Of a DNA stretch of 21,762 nucleotides, positions 12,952 to 21,152 are shown in pieces. The stretch is taken from positions 1 through 21,762 of the forward strand of contig JBILUQ010000030.1 in the NCBI GenBank assembly GCA_044370935.1, in the 5' to 3' direction. Made by a program: the position numbers and the translations under genes. How positions within the stretch are numbered: position 1 is the first letter of the stretch; each line of letters opens with the position of its first letter. The DNA comes from Chth-196 sp044370935. GTDB taxonomy: Bacteria; Verrucomicrobiota; Verrucomicrobiia; Chthoniobacterales; Chthoniobacteraceae. The notes under the pieces are model-generated. The model did not search any database, was not told where the DNA came from, and worked only from the letters and a program-made list of their open reading frames with translations.

Positions 12952-15860
12952 AACGCTTAGCTCATTTGCCACTCCTGTGTCTCTGGTTCGCCGCGGCCAG
13001 CGCGATTCTTGCCGCTCCGATCCAGAACCTGAAATTTGTCGACGTAGTGAAGGACGTTAAGGTGTTGAATGTCGCAACGAAGCAGGAGACGACTGCGAAG
13101 GTTGGGGACATTCTTGCGCCTCCGAACGTGATCAAAACCGGAGCTGATTCGCGTGCGGAGTTGGTCGCGGAAGACCAGACGGTGACGCGGGTTGGAGCGA
13201 ACACGATTTTTTCGGTAGAGGCGAACAGCCGTGATGTGAACATCGCGAAGGGGAGCGTGCTTTTCCACTCGCCCGCGGGGAAGGGTGGCGGGAATATCAA
13301 GAGCGCTGGCGCAACCGCATCGGTTCTGGGCACGACGCTCATTGTTGGCGCGAATCAATCTGGCGGGTTCAAGGTAATGCTGCTCGAGGGTAAGGGACAG
13401 GTAACCGGCGCCGGGGGCGGCGCAAGCAAGCTGAACGCCGGACAAATGAGCTTTGCAATGCCGGGTCAAGCGCCGAGTCAGCCTTTAAATTTTGAGCTAA
13501 AGGGCCAGGTGTCAGGTTCGAAGCTGGTGGGGGGATTCTCGAAGCCGCTGGCATCCATTGCCAAGATCGAGGCGGCGGTGGCTGTGCAGCAAACCAAACT
13601 CGAGAGCGGCAATTTGGAAAGCACCGGGCTAATGATCGGGGACAGTCCAAATACGGCTTTCAAGGTGGATCCGGTCGTCGTGAGCAGTGTCAGCAAGCAG
13701 GTGGCAGCGGCAATTGCGGCGCCTACCATTGCGGCGCCTACCAAAGAGGTGGTGAAGGAGGCGAAAGAGCAAATCAAGCAGGTCATTGTTGTGCAGGAAA
13801 AGGTCGAGCCGAAAACCGAAGTGCCGACTCGGGATAAACTCGATCCAAGGTTTCTCTTGGCGGTTAAGGCCAGTTTAAATCTCACAGGGAATTCAACACC
13901 TGACGTCTTTGAGCAACCGATTCCAATCACCCTTGAGCCGGTCGACGCGGCGGACCAAAAGAGTGGGAATTACACCGAGCAAAACTACGGCGCTCCCGTC
14001 AATATTCCCGGAAACAGGGAGGCTGCTGGCTTGATGACCCTTTTGGTCGCCCAAGACTTGAAGTTAGCTGTGGATTCAGTCGAGAATTCTGGGGGGTTCT
14101 TCCTCAACGCGCCATTTGTCGAGGGCAAAAATTTCAGCGGAATTTTGGCTACGCAAAACATTGACATAAACAAGTCGGTGAATTTTCTGGATTCTACCGA
14201 GTACGACGAGGCATCGGTCGCAATTCCTAAAAGCTTTCTCCTGAGCGCTGGCCGAACCATTACCGCTGGTAGCGGTACGGTGATGAGAGCAGATAACGCG
14301 ATTTTTGACATTTATACGGGAGGAGCAGGATTTTCTTCAACGGGTTCACGAGATGGATTTTTCACCGAGATCAGTTCAGCATCCAAGGACCCGTTGGTTC
14401 TGACAAACTCCATGAGTTGGAACGATGCGGATGGAGGACTGCTGCGAATCCAAGCCCCGGAGATCAAATTCACGAATCAAACGATTGCTGCGGATACGAT
14501 AGAAATTGGCGCTACTGGGCCAATCAATCTTTCGGTCGCTGAGTCGACTCTCGGTGCAATCAGGGACTTCAGGGATCAGTATGACACGGCGGAGGCGTCT
14601 CAAAAAGCCGGTATCTTGAATCAAGCAAAAAGCAGCACGTCGGTGCCATTGCCGCTTGGATTTGATGGTCCTGAGGCGCTTGCGATTCAAGCGTACAAGG
14701 TCAGTATCCGCTCCACAGGCAAGCCGATTAGCATCACGGGAGTGCCGATCTACACAAACAACCTGAGTATCGCCTCCGGATTCGTCGCGAAAGTCGAGCA
14801 GGGGGTGAGCATCCAAGAGGGTTCGAAGGAAGTCGCATTGACAAGTACCGCCGGGGTGTCTGTGGGGCAGCCGGTCAGTGGTTCGGGCATTCCAGATGGT
14901 ACTGTGGTCGAATCTGTGAATTCGGCCAATGGGTCGATTACCCTTAGCAATGGGGTGACAGTTACTGACACTGTCGATCTCACCATAGGAACACCGTCCG
15001 CTGCGCAGGTAGAGGGATCTGTGACCCTCTCAAAAGTAGTCCTTAACTCTCGGCAGGGGGTTAACCCGAACAACGAACCGCAATCTCTAGCGATCCATGC
15101 CACGGGAGACCTCACGATTATAGACTCGGAGTTTCCATACGCTACCACCATCGATTTGCGCACAAACCGTACGGCAAATTTAACGTCTACCAACTTTCAA
15201 GACATCGAGGATTTGTCTGTCTGGGCCGACCAAGATATCACTTTCGAAGCGGTGAGCGTCACCGGGGATATGGCGGAGAACTCGAAAGTGTCTGTCACTT
15301 CGAAGCAGGGGAACATTCATTTAAACAACAGCGGCACCGAAGCAACGCTTCAAACAGAGGTTTCAGGAAAAACAATCAAAGTCCCCGCCTACAAGACGAC
15401 CAGAACGGTGATGGTCGCGAAGAAAGTTAACTTCACGGCGAACAACGGGGATATCGTGATCAACAGTTACGAGTTCCGAGGAGACGGCACCGGGAAGCAG
15501 GAGGTTACGGCAAAGGCGAAGGAAATTCTGGGAGTCTATAACACCTCACTAACCGATGCGGCGAAGGTTTCCCTTGCTGCGAACACGGTGGTGTTGAGGG
15601 ACGTAAGCTTCAGGGGTGGTTCGGATGTCACACTGAAGTCCAAGGACGGACTGGTGGCGGCCGATCCGGGCAGAAACCATCCAGTTCAGACAGGAAAAGT
15701 GAATTTCATCTCGGGCGTCACCTACGGGGGCAAGGAAATGATCCTCACGAACGGTAGCGTTCATAGATCATCTCCATTGACTCATTCACAATTCCAAGCC
15801 GCGCTCGCAGAGAAGCATCCTAACCATGATTTTAGCAAACTCGTGATAGGTCAGAAGTAG
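12948..15860 (+). CDS. Exported FecR-domain protein with beta-helix/adhesin-like repeats
   Basis: This 970-residue protein has a Sec signal peptide (MKRLAHLPLLCLWFAAASA, cleavage near 22-23). A FecR domain covers about 45-150 (GDILAPPNVIKTGADSRAEL, TVTRVGANTIFSV, NIAKGSVLFHSP, ATASVLGTTLIVG, VMLLEGKGQVTG). An Ala/Val/Lys/Glu-rich connector at about 235-300 contains the tandem IAAPT-IAAPT. A long beta-rich region to the C-terminus then has recurring short motifs (ISITG, LAIHATGDLTI, LSVWADQDITFEAV, VSVTSKQGNIHL, VNFTANNGDIVI, VTLKSKDGLV), like filamentous-haemagglutinin or right-handed beta-helix proteins. Residues about 629-682 form a compact module (TSTAGVSVGQPVSGSGIPDG) of a kind seen repeated in large surface proteins. 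There is no sigma factor, TonB receptor, autotransporter barrel or C-terminal anchor. The exact function is unknown; it is probably periplasmic or surface-located. Confidence 0.78.
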   Translation: MKRLAHLPLLCLWFAAASAILAAPIQNLKFVDVVKDVKVLNVATKQETTAKVGDILAPPNVIKTGADSRAELVAEDQTVTRVGANTIFSVEANSRDVNIAKGSVLFHSPAGKGGGNIKSAGATASVLGTTLIVGANQSGGFKVMLLEGKGQVTGAGGGASKLNAGQMSFAMPGQAPSQPLNFELKGQVSGSKLVGGFSKPLASIAKIEAAVAVQQTKLESGNLESTGLMIGDSPNTAFKVDPVVVSSVSKQVAAAIAAPTIAAPTKEVVKEAKEQIKQVIVVQEKVEPKTEVPTRDKLDPRFLLAVKASLNLTGNSTPDVFEQPIPITLEPVDAADQKSGNYTEQNYGAPVNIPGNREAAGLMTLLVAQDLKLAVDSVENSGGFFLNAPFVEGKNFSGILATQNIDINKSVNFLDSTEYDEASVAIPKSFLLSAGRTITAGSGTVMRADNAIFDIYTGGAGFSSTGSRDGFFTEISSASKDPLVLTNSMSWNDADGGLLRIQAPEIKFTNQTIAADTIEIGATGPINLSVAESTLGAIRDFRDQYDTAEASQKAGILNQAKSSTSVPLPLGFDGPEALAIQAYKVSIRSTGKPISITGVPIYTNNLSIASGFVAKVEQGVSIQEGSKEVALTSTAGVSVGQPVSGSGIPDGTVVESVNSANGSITLSNGVTVTDTVDLTIGTPSAAQVEGSVTLSKVVLNSRQGVNPNNEPQSLAIHATGDLTIIDSEFPYATTIDLRTNRTANLTSTNFQDIEDLSVWADQDITFEAVSVTGDMAENSKVSVTSKQGNIHLNNSGTEATLQTEVSGKTIKVPAYKTTRTVMVAKKVNFTANNGDIVINSYEFRGDGTGKQEVTAKAKEILGVYNTSLTDAAKVSLAANTVVLRDVSFRGGSDVTLKSKDGLVAADPGRNHPVQTGKVNFISGVTYGGKEMILTNGSVHRSSPLTHSQFQAALAEKHPNHDFSKLVIGQK
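13713..13742 (+). repeat. 15-bp tandem duplication inside the FecR-domain gene
   Basis: Two exact, adjacent copies of attgcggcgcctacc (13713-13727 and 13728-13742) encode IAAPT twice at residues 256-265, in the connector between the FecR domain and the beta-rich region. The repeat is in frame and probably arose by slippage in a flexible linker. Confidence 0.9.
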
Positions 15861-16042
15861 AATCCAAAGGCGCTTTTAGTCGTGTTTTGCTCAGGGTGGC
15901 TCTCCGCCTGTCGCTCGGCTTGCCTCAACCACGGTTCGGATACTAAGAAATCGAGCGGTGCGGGTTCGTATTGAATGTCCCAAGGACCGGGCTTGATTAA
16001 GTTCACCGAACTGACCGGCTTTCTCGTGGGCTGCGTCCGCAT
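15861..16042. other. Spacer between the FecR-domain gene and the PSD1 gene
   Basis: These 182 bases contain no clear promoter boxes, terminator hairpin or ribosome site. The overlapping minus-strand frame 15851-16294 runs into the PSD1 gene and has no recognisable features. Confidence 0.4.
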
Positions 16043-19000
16043 ATGAGAATCCTCAGAATTCCAAATCAGTTTTCCGCCCTCTTGTTCTGCCTGACTCTGT
16101 CTTTGTCGGCTCAGGGCGAACCCAAGGTTGATTTTGCTCGAGAGGTCAGGCCGATCCTTTCGAACTACTGCTTTCATTGCCACGGACCCGATGACAAAAA
16201 CCGCAAGGGCGGCGATGGCAAGGGGCTTCGGCTCGACCAGGAGGACGGCGCCCTCGCTGACATCGGAGGCAGAGCCGCCGTGGTCCGGCATCACCCTGAA
16301 AAGAGTGAAATCATAGAGCGGATCCTTTCAACCGATGCTGACGAGGTCATGCCTCCTCCAAAGAGTGGGAAAAAACCAACCGCGAAGGAGATTGAGACAC
16401 TCAAGCGCTGGATTGCGCAGGGTGCCCGCTGGGCGCCTCACTGGGCGTATTCCAAGCCGGTGCGTCCGGCATTGCCTGAGGTTCCCCAAGGCTCATGGAG
16501 CCGTCATCCGGTGGACCGTTTTCTGATGGCTCGGCTGGTTGCAGAAGGTTTGAAGGCTAACCCACCGGCGGAAAAAAGCATTTTGATCCGCCGGGTCGCA
16601 TTGGATCTCACCGGCTTGCCTCCGACTCCTGCGGAGCTCGAGGTTTTTGAGAAGGATCCCGCGCCTGACGCCTACGAGCGCATGGTCGACAGGATGATTG
16701 CAAAGACTTCCTTTGGCGAACACTGGGCGCGTCTTTGGTTGGATCTGGCTCGCTACGCTGATTCCGCGGGTTACCCGAGCGACCCGGGGCGCAACATCTG
16801 GGCCTACCGCGACTATCTCATCCGCGCATTCAACGAAAACAAGCCTTTCGATCAATTCACCATCGAGCAGTTAGCTGGCGACCTCCTTCCCAATGCGACA
16901 CAGGAGCAGATCATCGCCACTGCTTTTCATCGCAATACGATGACCAACAACGAGGGCGGAACTTCGGATGAGGAGTTCCGCAACGCTGCGATCGTGGATC
17001 GCGTGGCGACCACCTGGTCCGTATGGCAGGGAACATCAATGGCGTGCGCGCAGTGTCACACGCACAAGTTTGATCCGATCTCGCATCACGATTACTTCAG
17101 TTTTTTCGCGATCCTCAACCAAACTGAGGACGCAGACCGCCGCGATGATGCGCCTTTCCTCGAATTTTATCTACCCGAGGAAAAGGCGAGGAAAGAGGGA
17201 TTGGAAAAAGACATTCAAGAACTGGAGGCGACTTTCAAAAATCCGCCTGAGTCATGGCTGCAGAGTTTTGCGAAGTGGGATGACGAGTATCCGCGCGACT
17301 TGGAGTGGACGCGGATGGTGCCTTCGCGAACGGCGGTGCGGTCGGGATCTAGTGCGACGGTCCGGGCGGATGGCTCCCTGCATTTTTCACCCTCGTCCGA
17401 CAAAGGCGGCGACGACTACGTGGCCGATTTACCTGTGGCAGGAGGAACGATCACCGGAATCCGGTTGGTCACCGTCCCCGATGAGGCGTTGCCGGGCAAG
17501 GGCTCGGGGTACGGAGCGAACGGCTCCTTTGCCATCGAATCCATCCGTGCAGTGCTGGTTCCGAACGGGCAGCTTGGCAGGGAGGCGCGTTACGTCAGGG
17601 TGGAGCTTACCGGCAAGACGCGTCCGCTTCAGTTGGATGAGATGGAGGTCGTGGTTGCTGGTAAAAATGTCGCGCTCGGTGCAAGTGTGAGCTCCAGTGC
17701 AGTGCATGGCGCGGCGGAGGCTGCGCGTGCTGTGGACGGCAAACGCGGGGAGGGACATTCCCTTGTGACCAGAGGCGAGGTTGCCGGTGAATTTGTGGAG
17801 TTGGACTTGGGGGCAGTCCAAAGGATCGAACGCATCAGCCTGAGCGTGCCGTCGGTTGGAGGTTACTATTTGGGCGCATTCAAAGTGACGTTGCTTGATG
17901 AAAAGAAGAAGGCCGTGGAGACGCGCACCGAGGCCGATCTCCGTGATCCATTTTTCACTTTTGAGCCGCTTGAAGGACGCGAGTTCAAATACAAGACTGT
18001 TTACGCGAGCAGCGTGATGGCGGGTTACGAACCTCAGTCTGTTGTTGGACTAAAGATTCTCGATCCTGAAAAGAACAAGACAAAGGGATGGGCTGTCGCG
18101 AACACTGCAAAGCCGCAGTGGCTCGCGCTGCTGCCGGATCGCCCGGTCGAGGCCAAGCAGGGCGACATTGTGCGATTTGAAATCAGCCACAAAGGCCGTC
18201 GCAAGGACCAGCAGATTGGATCGTTCGCGCTAGAGGTTACCGGAGACAAGCGTGTTCAGGCAGCGGTGTCTGCGCCGGTTGCCCTGTCGGATGCTCTGCG
18301 CAAGGCCGCGGGAGATCGCAGCGCGGCGCAGACGCTGCAGGTGAAGGACCACTATGTCCGAGAGCACGCCGTCGAGGCTTCCGCTGAACGCGCAAAACTT
18401 CTCGCCGCTCGCAAAGAACTCGCGGAATTGAAGCCGAACTCCGTCCTGATCATGCGCGAGCTTCCGCCGGAAAAAAAGCGCACCACAAACGTACAGATTC
18501 GCGGGAATTATCAAAACTTGGGTGACGAAGTTCAGCCAAGGACGCCTTCGATTTTTCCGCCCCTGCCCGAAGGTCAGCCTGCGGATCGGCTCGCGATGGC
18601 GCTGTGGCTTGTTTCACCAGAAAATCCTCTGACAGCGCGCGTGACTGCAAACCGCTTTTGGGAGGCGATTTTCGGCGTCGGAATCGTGCGGACAAGCGAG
18701 GAGTTCGGAGCGCAAGGCGAGATGCCGGTGCACCCGGATCTGCTGGACTGGCTCGCCACGGAGTTAGTTCGTATGAACTGGGATGTAAAAGGCTTCCTCA
18801 GACTTTTGGTGACGAGCGAAGCTTACAAGCAGAGTTCAGCTTTGACGCCGGAGCTCTTTGAACGCGATCCTGACAACCGTTTATTGGCGCGCGGACCAAG
18901 GTTCCGAGTCACAGGCGAAGTGCTGCGGGATCAGGCGCTGCAGGTGAGTGGGCTGCTCAGCTCGAAGATGTACGGCAAACCGGTGCGCCCGCCCAAACCA

Positions 19001-19525
19001 AGTTCCGGTTTGAATACCGCGTTCGGTAGGGCGAATGACTGGGAAACAAGCCCGGGAGAGGATCGGTACCGGCGCGCGGTGTACACGGAGGTTCGGCGCA
19101 ATAGTCCGTATCCGAGTTTCACAACTTTTGATGCGCCTAACCGCGAGGTTTGCACGGTTCGACGTGGAAGAACAAACACGCCACTCCAGGCGTTCGTGAC
19201 ATTAAACGATCCGGTATTCGTTGAGGCGGCTCAGTCGCTGGCTCGCAGAATAATGAGTGAAGGAGGCCAATCGGATGCCTCACGGCTCGAATTTGCTTAT
19301 CGGACTCTGTTAAGCCGAAGTCCGTCCGCTGCCGAATCCCTGCGGTTGATTCGCCTGCTTGCAGATGCCCGCGCAGGTTTCTCTGCAGACCGTGAAAGAG
19401 CTGTGAAAATGGCGACCGATCCGCTCGGGCCATTGCCGAACGGCGCGGATCCGACAGAGCTAGCATCGTGGTCGTCCCTCTCGAACGTGCTATTGAACCT
19501 CGACGAGGTGTTGATGCGTCGCTGA
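16043..19525 (+). CDS. PSCyt1/PSCyt2/PSD1 (DUF1549/DUF1553) cytochrome c-like exported protein
   Basis: This 1160-residue protein belongs to the Planctomycete-type cytochrome C family. It has a signal peptide (LLFCLTLSLSAQG, about 11-25). A PSCyt1 domain carries heme motif CFHCH (43-47), with VMPPP giving a likely axial Met103. The DUF1549/PSCyt2 domain covers about 153-365 (HPVDRFLMARL, RRVALDLTGLPPTPAE, HWARLWLDLARYADS) and includes a second CXXCH, CAQCH (335-339). A beta-rich insert at about 515-625 resembles a discoidin/F5-8 type C domain. The C-terminal PSD1/DUF1553 domain covers about 845-1110 (NPLTARVTANRFWEAIFG, YRRAVYTEVRRNSPYP, TNTPLQAFVTLNDPVFVEAAQ). The DUF1501 gene follows by 55 bp. 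The role is unproven: periplasmic electron transfer tied to polysaccharide or lipid breakdown is the usual suggestion. Confidence 0.93.
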   Translation: MRILRIPNQFSALLFCLTLSLSAQGEPKVDFAREVRPILSNYCFHCHGPDDKNRKGGDGKGLRLDQEDGALADIGGRAAVVRHHPEKSEIIERILSTDADEVMPPPKSGKKPTAKEIETLKRWIAQGARWAPHWAYSKPVRPALPEVPQGSWSRHPVDRFLMARLVAEGLKANPPAEKSILIRRVALDLTGLPPTPAELEVFEKDPAPDAYERMVDRMIAKTSFGEHWARLWLDLARYADSAGYPSDPGRNIWAYRDYLIRAFNENKPFDQFTIEQLAGDLLPNATQEQIIATAFHRNTMTNNEGGTSDEEFRNAAIVDRVATTWSVWQGTSMACAQCHTHKFDPISHHDYFSFFAILNQTEDADRRDDAPFLEFYLPEEKARKEGLEKDIQELEATFKNPPESWLQSFAKWDDEYPRDLEWTRMVPSRTAVRSGSSATVRADGSLHFSPSSDKGGDDYVADLPVAGGTITGIRLVTVPDEALPGKGSGYGANGSFAIESIRAVLVPNGQLGREARYVRVELTGKTRPLQLDEMEVVVAGKNVALGASVSSSAVHGAAEAARAVDGKRGEGHSLVTRGEVAGEFVELDLGAVQRIERISLSVPSVGGYYLGAFKVTLLDEKKKAVETRTEADLRDPFFTFEPLEGREFKYKTVYASSVMAGYEPQSVVGLKILDPEKNKTKGWAVANTAKPQWLALLPDRPVEAKQGDIVRFEISHKGRRKDQQIGSFALEVTGDKRVQAAVSAPVALSDALRKAAGDRSAAQTLQVKDHYVREHAVEASAERAKLLAARKELAELKPNSVLIMRELPPEKKRTTNVQIRGNYQNLGDEVQPRTPSIFPPLPEGQPADRLAMALWLVSPENPLTARVTANRFWEAIFGVGIVRTSEEFGAQGEMPVHPDLLDWLATELVRMNWDVKGFLRLLVTSEAYKQSSALTPELFERDPDNRLLARGPRFRVTGEVLRDQALQVSGLLSSKMYGKPVRPPKPSSGLNTAFGRANDWETSPGEDRYRRAVYTEVRRNSPYPSFTTFDAPNREVCTVRRGRTNTPLQAFVTLNDPVFVEAAQSLARRIMSEGGQSDASRLEFAYRTLLSRSPSAAESLRLIRLLADARAGFSADRERAVKMATDPLGPLPNGADPTELASWSSLSNVLLNLDEVLMRR

Positions 19526-19580
19526 CCCCGTTCTCCCCATTCACCAAGCCCGCTGCAGACATTCAAAGAAATACACTGTT

Positions 19581-21044
19581 ATGAATTTGCTAGAGGAACT
19601 TCGCAGGGAAAAACTAGCGTTGCAGACGCGCCGGAATTTTCTGCGCTCAAGCAGCAGCCTCAGCCTCGGCGCCATTGCGTTGAATGCCTTGGGCAACCGT
19701 GACGCTCAAGCTGCGTTGTTGGCCGACAACCCGCTCGCTCCTCGTGCTCCGCACTTCAAGCCGCGCGCGAAGCGGATGATTTACCTGCACATGTCAGGTG
19801 GGCCGCCGAATCTCGATATTTTTGACTACAAACCGGAGCTGGTGAAAAGGACCGGGCAGGATTGTCCCGATGAATTTCTAAAGGGCCGGCGGTTTGCCTT
19901 CACCACAGGCGTCCCAAAGTTGATGGGTACACCCCGCAACTTTTCACAGCACGGGCCGGGAGGGCTTTGGATGTCGGATGCAGTCCCAAATTTTCACAAG
20001 ATTGCGGGTGATGTGACTTTGGTGCGCTCGATGAAGACCGATGAGTTCAACCACGCGCCTGCGGAACTTTTGCTTTACACAGGCTCGCCCCGTCAGGGCC
20101 GTCCCTCGATGGGAACCTGGGTGACTTACGGGCTCGGAAGCGAGAACGAGAATCTGCCGGGATTCATGGTGTTGATTTCCTCCGGCGTGCAGCCTAGCGG
20201 GGGCCAGGGATGCTGGGGAAGCGGCTTCATACCGTCAGTTTTTCAGGGGGTACAATGCCGCTCCAAAGGAGAGCCCGTGCTGTATGTCTCCGATCCGAGT
20301 GGAATGAATCGCGATACGCGTCGGCAAACCCTCGATGCGCTCAGAGATTTGAATGAACTCCAGGTGAAGGAGCTCGGGCACCCGGAGACAGTGACGCGTA
20401 TCGCGCAGTATGAACTGGCGTATCGGATGCAGACTTCTGTTCCCGAGGTCATGGATATCACGCGTGAAAAGCCCGAGGTTCTCGAGACCTACGGTGCGCA
20501 GCCAGGCGAGGCTAGCTTTGCGAACAACTGTCTCTTGGCGCGGCGTCTCATTGAGCAGGGTGTGCGATTTGTGCAGCTGTTTGACTGGGGCTGGGATTTT
20601 CACGGTACGGGGCCGGGCGAGGATATCCGTGACGGGTTGACATCAAAAATGGCCCGCACTGACAAGCCTGTTGCAGCGCTCATCAATGATCTCAAGGAGC
20701 GCGGGCTGCTGGATGATACGCTGATTGTCTGGGGCGGAGAGTTCGGGCGCACACCGTTTCGTGAAGGACGCACTGCGGGCGGCGCGGTGTTGGGCCGGGA
20801 TCATTATCCCGATTGTTTCTCGCTCATGCTTGCGGGTGGCGGTTTCAAGAAGGGCTTCTCCTATGGTGAAACAGACGAGCTCGGATTCTCGACGGCGGAG
20901 AATCCCGTGCACATCCACGACCTGCAGGCGACGCTGCTGCACCAGCTCGGGTTCAACCACGAACACCTTACATACCGTTTCCAAGGACGCGATTTCCGTC
21001 TGACGGATGTTCACGGGAAGGTGGTCAAGGAGCTGTTGGCCTGA
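19581..21044 (+). CDS. DUF1501 protein with twin-arginine (Tat) signal
   Basis: This 487-residue protein belongs to the DUF1501 family, related to the alkaline phosphatase/sulfatase fold and regularly encoded beside PSD1 proteins in Planctomycetes and Verrucomicrobia. The N-terminus has the Tat signature TRRNFLRSSSSLSLGAIAL (twin Arg at 17-18), implying folded export, possibly with a bound cofactor. Family motifs are YLHMSGGPPNLDIFDYKPEL, FNHAPAELLLYTGSPRQGRPSMG, GEASFANNCLLARRLIEQGV, FVQLFDWGWDFHG, LIVWGGEFGRTP, GRDHYPDCFSLMLAGGG and the C-terminal DLQATLLHQLGFNHEHLTYR. Conserved Asp/His residues in these motifs may bind metal. The start ATG at 19581 lacks a strong ribosome site. It is probably co-transcribed with the PSD1 gene and may form a complex with it. 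Confidence 0.93.
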   Translation: MNLLEELRREKLALQTRRNFLRSSSSLSLGAIALNALGNRDAQAALLADNPLAPRAPHFKPRAKRMIYLHMSGGPPNLDIFDYKPELVKRTGQDCPDEFLKGRRFAFTTGVPKLMGTPRNFSQHGPGGLWMSDAVPNFHKIAGDVTLVRSMKTDEFNHAPAELLLYTGSPRQGRPSMGTWVTYGLGSENENLPGFMVLISSGVQPSGGQGCWGSGFIPSVFQGVQCRSKGEPVLYVSDPSGMNRDTRRQTLDALRDLNELQVKELGHPETVTRIAQYELAYRMQTSVPEVMDITREKPEVLETYGAQPGEASFANNCLLARRLIEQGVRFVQLFDWGWDFHGTGPGEDIRDGLTSKMARTDKPVAALINDLKERGLLDDTLIVWGGEFGRTPFREGRTAGGAVLGRDHYPDCFSLMLAGGGFKKGFSYGETDELGFSTAENPVHIHDLQATLLHQLGFNHEHLTYRFQGRDFRLTDVHGKVVKELLA

Positions 21045-21055
21045 CGCAGGAGTAC

Positions 21056-21096
21056 GCGAGCCTCCGTTCCAAGGTTGGAGACGGCTCGCTTGTCTT
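21056..21096 (+). terminator. Candidate Rho-independent terminator after the DUF1501 gene
   Basis: A perfect 7-base stem pairs gcgagcc 21056-21062 with ggctcgc 21083-21089, with further partial pairing inside the loop (tcc 21063-21065 with gga 21077-21079). It is followed by ttgtctttt (21090-21098). It lies 12 bases after the DUF1501 stop and before tgt, which has its own ribosome site. This is the best intrinsic-terminator candidate in the window. Confidence 0.55.
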
Positions 21097-21142
21097 TTGG
21101 ATGCGACGGGGGGCTTTTCAGAATCCCATTATGGGTTAGTCT

Positions 21143-21147
21143 GGAGG
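21143..21147 (+). promoter_or_regulatory. Shine-Dalgarno site of tgt
   Basis: ggagg lies 5 bases before the ATG at 21153 and fixes that start. Confidence 0.7.
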
Positions 21148-21152
21148 GCTAC

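Noticed and set aside
15851..16294. Minus-strand frame of 147 codons across the start of the PSD1 gene
   Set aside because: It overlaps the signal peptide and heme domain of a clearly recognised gene and has no motifs of its own.
16968..17690. 240-codon plus-strand frame inside the PSD1 gene
   Set aside because: It is in an alternative frame of a GC-rich coding region. The Arg/Ser-rich translation is typical of a shadow frame.
21125..21135. cccat-t-atggg symmetric element before tgt
   Set aside because: The arms are separated by one base, so no RNA hairpin can close over it, and it is short enough to be chance.
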